This document shows, piece by piece, positions 52,833-64,000 of a DNA stretch of 64,000 bases. Origin of the DNA: Sclerurus mexicanus (taxonomy: Eukaryota > Chordata > Aves > Passeriformes > Furnariidae); contig VWZF01002532.1 in the NCBI GenBank assembly GCA_013396755.1, positions 559,313 to 623,312 of the forward strand. The letters are read 5' to 3'. Position 1 is the first letter of the stretch, and every line of letters begins with the position of its first letter. A program made the position numbers and the translations under genes. Under the pieces are notes generated by a model that did not search any database, had not been told where the DNA came from, and saw only the letters and a list, made by a program, of their open reading frames with translations.

Positions 52833-55800
52833 ACCACTGGTGATAGCTGCCCATTCCCACTCTAATAAAAGCATTCCTCCATCCACACAAGCCACAAACA
52901 GATCCAAAAGTCCGCAGGAGGATGCTACCACTAACCATGGGGGTCTTCTCCAAAAAGAATCATTTCACTGCCAAGCACCAAAGTGCTTCAGTGACCCTCC
53001 CCACCCAGCAAGGGCAAAATGTGATTACCACCAATGTTTTTATTTTAAACTGTAATTTCTCTTTATATGCCAAGAAAATAAAATACTTTGTAACGATGAG
53101 GACCAGGACCACCTGTACTACCCACCAGCAACCCAGAGAGAAGGGTCAAAATACTCACCCTTCTCTTAAAAACTATTCTACCAGGGAGGACCAAAGAGGA
53201 TATGATGTTTTCTCTCAAGCACATCTCTGCATCTGTGTTCTCATGGGACAAAAAGACATTGTAAATGTTTTTGCCTTGCTAGATCCACTCAGAGTAAGTA
53301 ATAAACAGTAGGAAATCATGTTCAACAGCACAGCTTTCTAAATTATGATTATTCATTGTAAATCACTTTTTACATGTTGCTCCAAACACTTTTTCTCAAG
53401 AATAAGATCCGTCTGCAGTGAAATGCTTGGTGATTTTAATATGCAAGCCTCCTACGGAGATGATGTCTCATTTTAATTATTGTTTCGGTTTAATGGGTTT
53501 TCATTAAATTAGAGGATGGAGCAATTACCAGGGTGAACAGCTAATGTCACAAAGGTAAGTTCCCATGACTATACAGAAAAAGCAGTTCCTCTAGAGAAGG
53601 TGGAAAAATAGTGTAATTCAATGTAAACTCTCCTTTTGCATGATGCAAAACTACCCTGGCTATACATGCTCATATTGCTGTCATTTTGATATACATGTTT
53701 GTAAACTAGTTTACAAATAGGTTTCTCCTAACAAAATTAATCTACCACTTAAAATATTTTTTTTTAATCCCCTCAGGAAGATATTGCAAACCCAGTTCTA
53801 AAATGCCAGATTCCAGGGGCAGGAGAACTTTGAGTCACTAACGAAATCAAACAGAGAATACTTATCAAATCACGGTTTCTCTTCAACCAATAATTTAGCT
53901 GATTTAGTGGCTTAATGTCAGACTCTTCACTTCTTGAAAATTGGCTTGACTTGAGCACCAGCCAGAATGACCACACTCATGCTAATTAAGTAGTTGTCAG
54001 AGAGTCTAAGTCCTTTGTTTGCTTTGCTTTACCATCATTTCAAACCGAACCCTGGAAACTGAGAACTCCGGAGCAAACAGAGCAGCAGATACTGCACAAG
54101 ACTTGGAAATGAGAACAAGAGGGAAGGCAGCCACCTCTGCTTCTCCAGCCAGCAAAAGGTGCCTGAAGTGGCAGAAAGCTGTAGCAAAGTCTATATGGAA
54201 AAAATTCCTGTAGGTTTCCTCCCTCCAGGGCCCTTCCTTGTCTTTGCCACCCACACGGACAGAATGACCAGGGAAAGTGCTGCAGTCACCCCTGCAGGAG
54301 CAGAAGGATGGGCAGCAGTCTGGGTACACTCACAGCACAGCAACTGGCACTGCCATCAAACCATTTGGCCATTATGGAGCACAATCAGGAAACTGTAGTA
54401 CACCAAATGGCTTTGGAACAAGCTGGTGAGATCAACAGTGATTGCCTTGCTGAGGCTGCACATCACCTGTTACCACAGGAAGCCACTTGAACTTTTTCCA
54501 AATATTTTAAGTGGCTGCTGAGCTCGTCTTCTCAAGTAGGCTCTGTTGTTCCCTCAAGGGATTCATGCTGAAATCAAGACTATTTACAAATGGTTGATCC
54601 CTTAAATTAAATGCTTCGTTTAAATGCTCCAGAAGTTCACTATCACTAAAAGCACATAATCTGCTCTTAAATCATGTGAGTTAATCAAATTACATGTGTA
54701 GTTAGTTAATTAGTTCAGGAGTCACTGATTATATCATCTTTTCCACTGTTTACCTACATTAGATAAGGTATCACACCACTATGCCTAAAAAGACTGCTAT
54801 TTGTAAATTTGGAAAACAACAACATTTTAACAGAAAGAACATGGACTATCCTAGCAACACTTTGAACAGTGCCAGTGGCAGCGCACACATCACTGGGAAA
54901 AAGCAGTTACTAAGGATCATTCCCAATGTGCTGTTTTGCAGGAGTAGTGTCCACTTCAGGGATCTCTTTCAAGAGCATATTAAATGCTAATGTCACACAG
55001 AGTAATGAGCCACTCAAAAATACAGCTCCATGCAAAAACAGGCTAAACAATTTCTTTCCTCCCCTTCCACAAAACATTTTCAGGTATGCTCAATGTCACA
55101 GACACAAAAAAATTAGAAATTGCTTTTAAAAAATTACAATATATACTTGACAAAACTTCTTCTTCGGCTGCATTTGCTTAAGGGAAATTTAAGGTGATAC
55201 CAGAAGGTGAGGAGCACCTAGAACCAAAAATCAGACATAGAAGCCAAGTTTTACAAATAACTACAAATTGTAAGTTTGGACTTATCTCCTCCCACTATAA
55301 CTCTTAGTGTGTTTGTAATCTAGAAATATAATATAAGCTTTCTCAATAGAGCATGCAGAGCGACTGATCCATTTACATTTTTAAGCAATATGAAATAATT
55401 CTGATTTCTCACTTAGCACTCTTCCTTCTTCCAGGTAATAATAAATAATGCTCATACTTTATGGCAACAGTATTAAAAATGAATATGAATCACAAGTATT
55501 TCTAAAGTGCTTTAGGATTCCTAAGCTCAACATCAATATGACAGATACAGTCAACAAGTAATGCATTTCAAAGAAATTTTAAGTTCCAGATCCCACTGAA
55601 GCAGGAGAGAAGCTGAATGTCTGAATTACTTTGACTGTGTTGAAAATCCCAGCCCAACTTCAGTGAGGACACACAGAAATCAGAATTTGCCTCCCTGGTG
55701 AAAACCTGGATTCTTAAATGTGTAAATCAAAATACTCCTTAAATAGTTCATTAATAGGGAAGTTTCAGCAGAACTGAAATCTCTGACTCAGTTTGTTCAC

Positions 55801-58800
55801 TTGCAGAGAGAGATTATTAAGCCTAATGCAGCTCACAGAGCTGGCTACACCTACACAAAAGTTTTAATTTCCAGTCATTTTATCTCATGAATAATCCAAC
55901 TAAAGGCAATGAAATTATCCATAACGTTCAAAGTAAGCACATGCTGAAGTGTTCTCTTGCTTCAGAAACTCCCAATGACTTGACAGTCTAAAATTTTTAA
56001 TTACTTTAAAGCATTTAGTTCATGTATTACTAAAATCTTTCTTTTTTTTCCTCTAGATATAATTTATATAAGCATTAAACAATACGTGTTTCATGAACTA
56101 ATTTTCTCTTCTGTTTTCTTTCCCTGAGGAAAGAAATCACTTCCATGTTATTGCTAGAGCAAATTAAATCCTGGGTGTCTGTTTTATTTATTAACTGCAT
56201 GATAATAGCATGAGGCGTAATACATTTGTCAGAACCCTTCCCTATTGAAGTATAATTTCTGCTGTCAACCTCTTTATGTTTATATTCAATATTCTAGTTG
56301 TCTTTGTTTCTTGGAACATACACAAGCACACATTTATACTTTCTCCCAAAATAAGTATAAATGTTATTGGTGAAATGTTTCACAACACCTCCAATAAAGA
56401 CACACAGAGACAGCTAACATACTTAGTCATTCCCTACAAGTTTTATATTAATTATTTGATAGATTTAAGATTTTTTTTAAATGTCACAATAATAACTGTT
56501 TTATCTTTTTACAGCATAATTATGATTTGGAGCATTGCTTTTCTTATTTCACCTAAGCATACCACAACTCATGAATAAAATATGACAACTTCGATAGCAT
56601 CCATTGCTGTGGGTTCATCCGTAACAGCAAACGTGCTTGGGGTACTAAGAGCATCCTTTTTCTCCATAAGCCTTTGTTTCTGAAAATAAGCTTTTATTTA
56701 AATAGAACTGCCACATGTGTGTGTCTCCCTGCCCTTTTTGCATTTCTTGCTGTTAGCAGTAACACCAGCAATAATGTTTACTTTTTTTTTAATGATTACA
56801 TTTTGAAACCATTAGGATGGCATGAAGCTAGAAAGGCAGAATATCCCATCTGAAAGCTGGTACTCTCAAGACATCAAAAAACATTAAAAGCAGTGCCACC
56901 ATCAGAGAACAAAAAAGCTAAAGCAGAGGACATTACTTAAATATGTGGGCAATACTACCATAAAAGAGAAACATTTTTGTTCTGACTTCATAATTAGTTA
57001 CAATGAAGTAAATCTAAATTACTTCCACCATTTCCCTAACAAGATCAATGTAACTAATACAGAGTCCTCCTACCACAACTTGTCAGCAGACTCCCTTGAA
57101 GACTTGGGATAAGTGCAATACACGGTTACCAAATCATCAGCATTTACCAAATTATTCTACAAATATCATGCTTTAAGGCTGTGCTACTTCATTTTCCAAA
57201 CAGCACGATGAACATCCATAGAGACCTCTACAAACCAAGAAAAATCACAACACACACAAACCCCACTCTCCTTCCACACATCTTGGCTTTGTTATTTTCC
57301 CCAGTCCCCAAGAAGAGGCTTTAAAATTTCAACATTATTATTCAAAATGAGCCAAAGTGGAGAGAGAGAAGCAGAGGCAGGTCTGAATGCCATCTGTAGA
57401 CAGTCTTTCATCCTAGACGCAATGAGTATTTAAGCTCCAAGATCCAGTTTTATACGTGTTTCGCGCTCAGAATATCTCTATGTTCCAGTTTACAAAAGAT
57501 TTTAAAAAAATGAAAAGAAAAAATAAAAGAAGGGTGCTACACAACACAGAACTAAGCTTTACAACACAAATTTAACTGCTTTAGAAGTGTCTGTTCCCAC
57601 TGATGCCAAATGAAAAACTCAGCTTCAGAGGGAGGAGTCACTCGCATGTGCAAGGGGAAGACAGACTCTCTAAAATAATCCCTGCAGCTGTAGTGATTTT
57701 ATACTATTTTTCCTATTTATAGCACAGAGGATGCACAGCAATCTCAGCTGTAACTATGTAAGAAATGTTACCATAGAGGAGGGAGGATGGGGGACAGAAA
57801 GACTGTAATGAGAGATTTTTAGGAAGCAAAATCAGTTCTGATTGCTCCAAAATAGTGATTCACGGATCCCTGATGTCAGAATTACAGAACCAACTTTGCT
57901 GGTTTAGCAGGTGTGTAACCTACACAACTAAGGATTTCATTCAGTGTTATAGTGGACATCAGGTGCCTAAATGAAGTCTTCTATTTTCCTTTCTATTTAA
58001 AAAAATATATCTAATATTCTGTACTTTGTATCATTGAATAAGCCACAAAAGGCAAGGCAATGACATAATGCCATAAAGCAGCACAGTATGACATGAATTC
58101 TTCATACCATTTATGTGGCAAAAATGAAAAATAAGAAAAAAACCCACTTTTGTCATTTATACACCTACACCACAGGTGGCAGGACTAATCTAGAATTTCG
58201 CATAGAAGAAGTAGGTTGAGGTCTCAAGTAGCATCTAATTTTTATTCTTGATAGATAGTTCAGGACAGCAGGGGTTTTCACCACAGGAAATGATCCATGC
58301 CTGGCTCTTGCATTAGGTCTGGTTATACCTGTCTTTGTGTACTTTTTAAAGGTACAAAATCTTTAAAAAAAAAATAAAAACAAACATCATTATATGTGTT
58401 TAAATTCCTGTGATAATAACTCAGGTAACACCACTTCCTTTCAGGCAAAAGATGTAGTTCCGTTTAGAAGTAATTTCATGAAGTAGGCCAAGTGTAAATA
58501 TTCTTCTCAAATGGATATTAACAAATTTCTACTAAAATTAGTTTAAGAATTAAGAGGTCGCTCCCGGGGTCAAAATCCACCATAATGGACCATCTTGTTC
58601 CATTGCTACAGTTAGAGCCCAATCCTTGAGCAGTGTGTTTCCCTTCTTTCTGCCTTTCCAGCAGTTTTAACTCCACAGTGCCCACTAATGCCCAAATTCT
58701 GCTCTCTTTTAACCCAGCATCTGTCCAGTGACCCAGACCTGCAATATCAGGTGCAGAGACTTGCCCTGAGCTTGGGCAGGATCCCCTACCCAGGGATACT

Positions 58801-60589
58801 CAAGAGGGATTTGCCTCAAGGTAGCACAACTCAGGTATCAACTCTGCTTCACCCTCAACCTCCCAGGGCTCTGAGCAGCCTGTATGACAAGATGCCATAG
58901 AACAATATTCTTAGTCCAATTTGATACTTGTTTACCAAACAAGTAGTTAATCAAGCCTGACTACCTGCAGTATGGTATGACTTAAGAATATCCATTTGCA
59001 AAAATCTTTGCAGGAAAAAGACAATTTTTGTTGTGTTTCCGTTTTTTACAAGAAACTCAAACTGTTATTCTTACTTTTATTTAAGTTGAATTATGTTATT
59101 TTAAGGAACTAGATGATCATATGGTATGGAACACAACACTTACTAGCAGTATCAGAAACTAATTTCTGCATCCCCCTTCCTCAGCCCACTGAAGAGCAAA
59201 GAACTTTCTTTTCTTTCTGCTTATCTTCATGACAGGACTTTGTCAACAGGTTGTCAGAAGCACTGAAGGTTTTTAGCATACTACAAAAGTACTCAAGTGC
59301 TTATCCCACTTCCCCTCTGTACTTGCACTCATGGCAAATGAAGATAGACAAGTAGCACAATTATTGTCTCCCAGGAAAGCAAAAATAACTGTCAAGGACA
59401 GAGGCAACGTGTGCTCAGAATTCTTTCCTAATCATTACAGACATGATGGGAAATCCAAAAAATGTCAAGTAACAGAAGGCAGTGTGACAGCATTCAGAAT
59501 GGGGAGAAAAAAAAAGGAAAGTAGAAATTGGTCACTGTTGTTTAATGTGACTAGGGTTCTATTTTAGTCTACACGTACTTGGAAGGGGAGGTAGGGGTGT
59601 TTTAAAAAAGACAATATGGAGAAAAACTCTACAATGACTTACATGTAATACCTTCATACCAATATGCTGGATAAATTTTCCTCCTAGAGAGGAATCTAAC
59701 ATAATTCAAACATTAAACAAGAAACAGCTAAGGCAGGATGGGTATATATGAGTATTTTAAAAACTACCTCTGGGAACTGGCAAAGTTAACAATAATTTAT
59801 GTATCTTCAAAGCCTCAAAGCATTGTTTAATAATTATGTCTCAGGTGATCTTTAATTTTCTCCACTGAAGATGATTCACCTCATTCATCCCCTCCTAGTT
59901 CATTGTATTTAATTCCAGATCATTTCTCTGTTATGAAAATGGTCAGTTTTGCAAAGGAAAAAAAACCACACAGACTTCTTCACTGCAAAAAAATATTTCA
60001 TTGTGTATATAAGACACATTAAAAAATTAGCTAAATTAAAAAATATATATAATTCATAAGTTAAGCAGATGTTATAATTTAAGTATCACAGGCAAACCTT
60101 GTTCAACACTCTGAGGATGCAGATTCCAAAGCTTTTCTTAATTACAGGATCACACACCTCTTTCCAGAGGGCTCCTGTCTTACAGCCAGTGCACAAAGGA
60201 AAGAACAAAACTATTTAACAAACAAGGCTCTTAAGTTTTGCTTTATTTTTATTGTTCAAGGCTCACCTTGAACAGTATATCTGCCATATTCAAATCCTTC
60301 TCTGAAGGCAGAATGCACCATGACCAAGTTAATTATTCCAGCACAGTATTCAAGTCCTCTACAAATATTAATGAAGCCTTCACACCACGATTGTTAGAGA
60401 AAAGGGCATTAGTACCTCAGCTTTCAGGTGAACAACCAAAGCACAGCAAAATGAAGGTTCTAAATAGCTAATAAAAACCCCCACATTACCCAAGTTTCAT
60501 CCTCCAAAAACATTTGTTAAATACAAGCACATATCATGAGTACTTTACAGCAATACCAAATCTGAACTTTCAGTGCTTTTCTCTATTAT

Positions 60590-61580
60590 GCTGCCTCTAC
60601 CATAAGCAAACCCTAGGACTGCAGTCCTTGGGCTTCCCACCCAGGCCACAGCCCTCTGCCTCTCTCTCTCTCCAGGCTCCTTCTCCCAGCCCCTGCCCAC
60701 AGCTCCCCTTACGGTGCTCTTCATCCCTGCACCTCACTCCCCCAGCAAGTCAGAGTCCTTGTCACAGCTTCCCTGCCTGGCCATCACCTGCCTCCTCCTT
60801 GGCCTCCAGGTCCTCAACACAGCTTGTTCTCTCCCCTCCCCTCCCCATGCCCATCTGAGGTGTTTCCTTGCTGTGCCTGTCTCAGTTCATCTCATCCAGC
60901 TGCTTCTGCCCACTTGCCCAGCACCAGCCTGTGTCACTCCCAGGGGAGCCCGTTCATCATTGCCATTTACACACCCAGTCCTTGCCCCTAACCTCCACCT
61001 TTATTTCCCTCTCGTTTCCAGCTTTTACAGAGGTTGGGAGGGAAGGGAAGAAATCAGGACAAGCACTCAAGATCACAAAAAGAGAACAAGACCTGCTGAT
61101 GGACACAAGCCCAGAAACCATCTTCATCAGGGAAGTCCCAGTTTCCTCCATCCTCCTGGGTGCAGCCAGCCCAGCTGTTGGGAGCCTATTTAAAGTCTTA
61201 CTTCAGCAGTGCCTTACAGAGCAGCTCTCACAAAGGGCTACCAGCCCTGAGGGGACTCTCTGGTAACACTCCAGGGTGGTGGGCAGCTGCCTCAGCTCCT
61301 AAGGGCCAGGCTGGAGCCTGGAAAAGCTGGGGGACATCTCAAAGGGTGGAGTGCGGGTGAGGATCTCGCTCTCCAAGGGATGGGATGTTGTTTCTCGCAA
61401 CCCCACAAACCTCCACAGCAGGGTCAGACACACACTGGCCTGGACCCTGCCATCTCCACGCTGCCACCACTGCAGGCGAGCAGAGGTGCCCGGCGTTGCC
61501 TTTGGAGCCACCAAGCCCTGAGAGCAGATCAGCTTTGAGTACCCAGCAGTTCTGCCATGCCCTGGTGAGGGGGGGGTTCT
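60590..61580. other. GC-rich block of unknown nature
   Basis: About 1 kb of clearly higher GC in an AT-rich intron. The left 400 bp is C/T-rich on the plus strand with TCTCTCTCTC near 60661; the right part holds overlapping open frames up to about 159 codons on the plus strand. None resembles a protein I know, and no LTR ends or LINE motifs are visible. It could be an unrecognised repeat, a decayed retrocopy or a regulatory island. Confidence 0.4.
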
Positions 61581-63549
61581 TGGAAGGGATTTCTCAGTGG
61601 AAAAAAAAAAAAAGAACAGGCAAAATTTAGCACTGAACATTAGCACACAATGGAGGCAAGAAGCTGATGCACACCTCAGGTGTCAGTGCTGTTTTTACTG
61701 ACACATACAAAGGCTTTTTATCTGAAGAAGCTGCCTCTCCCTCATGAGTCTCCAGGAACCTGCAACAGGCATTCCTCAGGCAACAAGGGCTAAAACCCCA
61801 AATTCACCTGCCCTTGTGAGAACCAGAGCAGGCTATACAGCATGACACAGCACAGGCAAAATATCTCGCTCTGACCTTTAAAAAATAAAATAAGAGCTCA
61901 CAAGTTCAAGGAGCTTGCAGAGTTTCCAGGAAGATAACCCTGTGCAGTGCGGTGAGGCGCAGGGCTCCTCTGTGAGGGGAGGTGCTGCTGGTTCTGGCCA
62001 GTTCCCACAGCCCCACCTCAGCGACCAGCCCATCCTCTTGTCCCCTGGCTGGCAGCACCTCAGGGAGAGGGCATTTTAGAAGGAACTGTCCCAAAGTGTG
62101 GCCAGCCTCAGGAGGTGTGCCCAGAGGCTCTGCCCCAAACACCCCAGCATCCCAGCAAGATGGGATACTCACATACCACCAGGCATGGAAAAGATGCTAG
62201 AGCTACTCTCTTCTATGACTGCTGAAGGCAGAACTAAGATTTCCAGCAACACCTTGTGACTTCCTAATTTTTCTGCTACCGAAGATTTCTGCTCTGTAAA
62301 ATGACACTGCTGATACTTAGTATTTGCTATAAACATAGCTGGAGAGATCCCACAGAAAGCAATGGCTCTTGTCTCATTATCTCGTGTAAAGAAGGACTAA
62401 CGCCTGAACTCTAAAATTTAAGATTATCTCTCCTACTCAATGCAGACCTCCCACCACCCACCCGAGGAAGAGTAATCATATGTTTCCTCCCTGATCCCTT
62501 ATCTGCTCTTCTCATTCAGTCCCTGGCTCTTTTCTGAGCTCTGCAGCTCAAACATCTTGCACCTTATGCTCGCACAACTCAGTTTAACACTTGAAGTGGA
62601 TTAAAACCTCAACCATAGCACACAGGTCATTGAGACTCAGCTGAGATGTTCACGCATGGATGAACGAAGGCAACAGGCTACTCACCGGGGCTGTGAATTT
62701 ACTGAGCTACTACCCCAAACATCACCAAGGCCTAAGTGTGTCCTGAAGACTGTCCCTCCCAGAAGCAGAGCCAGAGCTCCTGATATAAAGGGTATGTGCC
62801 CATTCCTGATGACAAGATCAGCTTACGCACTTGTCCTTATCCACCAATCTCAAAGCATAGCAAAGCTCACCAGCAATCAAACCTCTTTCAGTCTGGCACT
62901 GCAAAACCTGATTTCTGGGACTGACTCCGGGAGTGGGGTCTGGAAACACACTGCTACTCTCTAAGTGAGGAATTAGCCTTGAAAAAGTCAGGATTCATAA
63001 AGCACTGAAAGAAAACACCAATAGAGAAGGTTGCACTTCACCTGGAAGCTCAAGAGAGTCTTCTGGGAGGCCTCTATCCGCCTTAGGACTGCGGCTTTGA
63101 TCTCTCTTTGGCCTGAAGCAGGACAGTCCTTTTGTTTTAGGAAATCAACAAGTTTCACTCTCTTTCTCATGAAAACATTGCGTTTCTCTGTGCTTTAAGA
63201 TACCTGTTATTCTTTCACCTTTCCTGCTGGAGCCATGACTGCACAGAAGAGAACTCAGCAGTCACTAATACAAAGTGGAAATAAGGAACATGACTGAACT
63301 CTGTGCTGCAGGAGCTCGGGGCCAGGCTTTTCTCTTACAAACCCACTGGTTGTTTAATGCAAGTCAAGAAGCAGTCAAGGAAGAAAGGACTATATATCTC
63401 TGACTTTTAACAGTACTTGGTGGTTTCTTTTACTGAGTGCTAAACATAGCATACACAGTAAAAAGACCATTCCTAATTTAAAGGCCGAGTTGAAAAATAC
63501 TGCCAGATTGCTAGGAAAGGAAACAGAAAAGCCTTAATATACTTCGGGG

Positions 63550-63550
63550 N
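63550..63550. other. Undetermined base (N)
   Basis: Single ambiguous base after a GGGG run in the supplied sequence, pointing to a consensus-calling problem rather than biology. Confidence 0.99.
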
Positions 63551-64000
63551 TAAATTAAGTCTCTGTTACAAGAATTAAGAAGAAAGAGGCACAGCATACA
63601 GGTTGTAAATGGAATAAAATTTTACTTCCTCAATGAGAACTGAGCATAGAAAAAAAGTTAGACTGGTTAAGGTAACGACGTAACAGCTAGGCTAAAAATT
63701 AGGCTGTTTACCTAGAAACAGGACAGCCAGTTAAGCACCTCCTCTTGCCTTATTTATCATGAAAGCTTTTCTCTGCCACTGAACTCAAGATCCTGCCAAG
63801 TCAGGGTCAAAACAAGCCCAGCTTCCCTGCTATCTGAAACAGAGAACAGGACTGAGCCCAATCACGGGAGCCATAGCTCAGTGTTTCTTGATGTACTAAA
63901 ATTTATGCTATCATCCTGTTCTAGGATACTGATCCTGTTCATTTTTTTGTGTTTGTAAGATACTATTTACAGATGTCTTTCATTCGATGTTTGTAAGATA

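Larger units (their letters stand above)
1..64000 (-). other. NELL1: NELL1 gene, internal portion (exons about 3-9 and their introns)
   Basis: NELL1 encodes a secreted, multidomain, oligomeric glycoprotein linked to bone and neural development; the family order is signal peptide, TSPN/laminin-G-like domain, coiled coil, VWC and EGF domains. Seven minus-strand exons here translate to consecutive NELL1 protein. Each is bounded by AG and GT, and split codons join correctly at every junction (phases 1,2,1,0,1,0,0 at exon starts; the last donor leaves phase 1). NELL1 is preferred over its paralogue NELL2 because the coiled-coil exon reads GIMDLQELLAKMTAK, whereas NELL2 has a clearly different sequence there. 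The start codon, signal peptide, the exon before 47664, the later VWC and EGF exons and the stop codon are not in the window. Intron sizes from upstream to downstream are over 16.3 kb, 14,971, 19,162, 5,682, 249, 3,667, 851 and over 2.2 kb. Assignment is by recognition of the protein, without a database search. Confidence 0.95.
47665..64000 (-). other. NELL1 intron upstream of the 47514-47664 exon (3' part)
   Basis: More than 16 kb of intron. The preceding coding exon was looked for on the minus strand and not seen. It contains an A/C low-complexity tract at 52747-52832, GC-rich islands near 50.2-50.5, 51.1-51.5, 58.6-58.9, 60.6-61.6 and 61.9-62.2 kb, and AT-rich, possibly conserved blocks near 53.3-53.6 and 54.6-54.8 kb. 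One undetermined base lies at 63550. Confidence 0.75.

Noticed and set aside
52594..52953. 119-codon minus-strand frame rich in Gly, Trp, Phe and Val
   Set aside because: Encoded mainly by the A/C-only low-complexity tract at 52747-52832; the repeated hydrophobic residues are an artefact of the G/T-rich complementary strand.
56276..56578. 100-codon hydrophobic open frame resembling a membrane protein
   Set aside because: Hydrophobicity follows from AT-rich composition (Ile, Phe, Leu codons); no family resemblance and no splice context.
47665..64000. Preceding NELL1 exon encoding the start of the mature protein
   Set aside because: Looked for the expected minus-strand coding signature and found none, so it is placed beyond the window; a translated search would settle this.
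1..64000. CRISPR arrays, operons or other prokaryotic systems
   Set aside because: No regularly spaced repeats and no dense co-directional coding; spliced vertebrate exons and avian repeats explain the recognisable content.

Overview
The window is vertebrate DNA and almost certainly comes from a songbird (Passeriformes). The evidence is an interspersed-repeat set typical of birds: a CR1 LINE 3' end at about 28.8-29.2 kb, several solo LTRs of avian endogenous-retrovirus type, and a tRNA-Ile-headed SINE with a CR1-like tail at about 18.9-19.0 kb. That last architecture is the one I know from the passerine SINE TguSINE1. There is no prokaryotic gene organisation; most open reading frames in all six frames are chance AT-rich ORFs or lie inside repeats.

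The only gene I can support is NELL1, a secreted glycoprotein with a thrombospondin-N/laminin-G-like domain, a coiled coil, VWC domains and EGF domains. It lies on the minus strand and the window falls inside it. Seven consecutive coding exons were found, in transcription order at 47664-47514, 32542-32372, 13209-13113, 7430-7358, 7108-7026, 3358-3224 and 2372-2270. All have AG/GT splice sites and reading phase is continuous across every junction, giving 813 coding bases. By order they match exons 3 to 9 of the mammalian gene. They encode most of the TSPN domain, the coiled coil and the first VWC domain. The signal-peptide exon and the next exon should lie beyond 64000, and the remaining VWC and EGF exons below position 1.

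Layout by region: 1-13.2 kb holds six exons with short to medium introns and an unusual 851-bp element with inverted ends at 10.6-11.4 kb. The 13.2-32.4 kb intron holds solo LTRs at 14.6-15.2 and 21.6-22.1 kb, the SINE next to an LTR fragment at 18.9-19.4 kb, and the CR1 copy. The 32.5-47.5 kb intron holds an old non-CR1 LINE reverse-transcriptase relic at 37.2-38.3 kb and three LTRs at 38.5-42.2 kb. From 47.7 to 64 kb is intron with GC-rich islands of unknown nature, low-complexity tracts and AT-rich blocks that could be conserved noncoding elements.

The most notable observations are the 851-bp inverted-end element with near-perfect 5-bp flanking duplications, the non-CR1 LINE relic, two related LTRs with matching TATA and polyadenylation signals, and the strong bias of insertions to the orientation antisense to NELL1. 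I found no CRISPR array, operon, rRNA or functional tRNA gene, and I see no clear sign of an undescribed protein-coding system.
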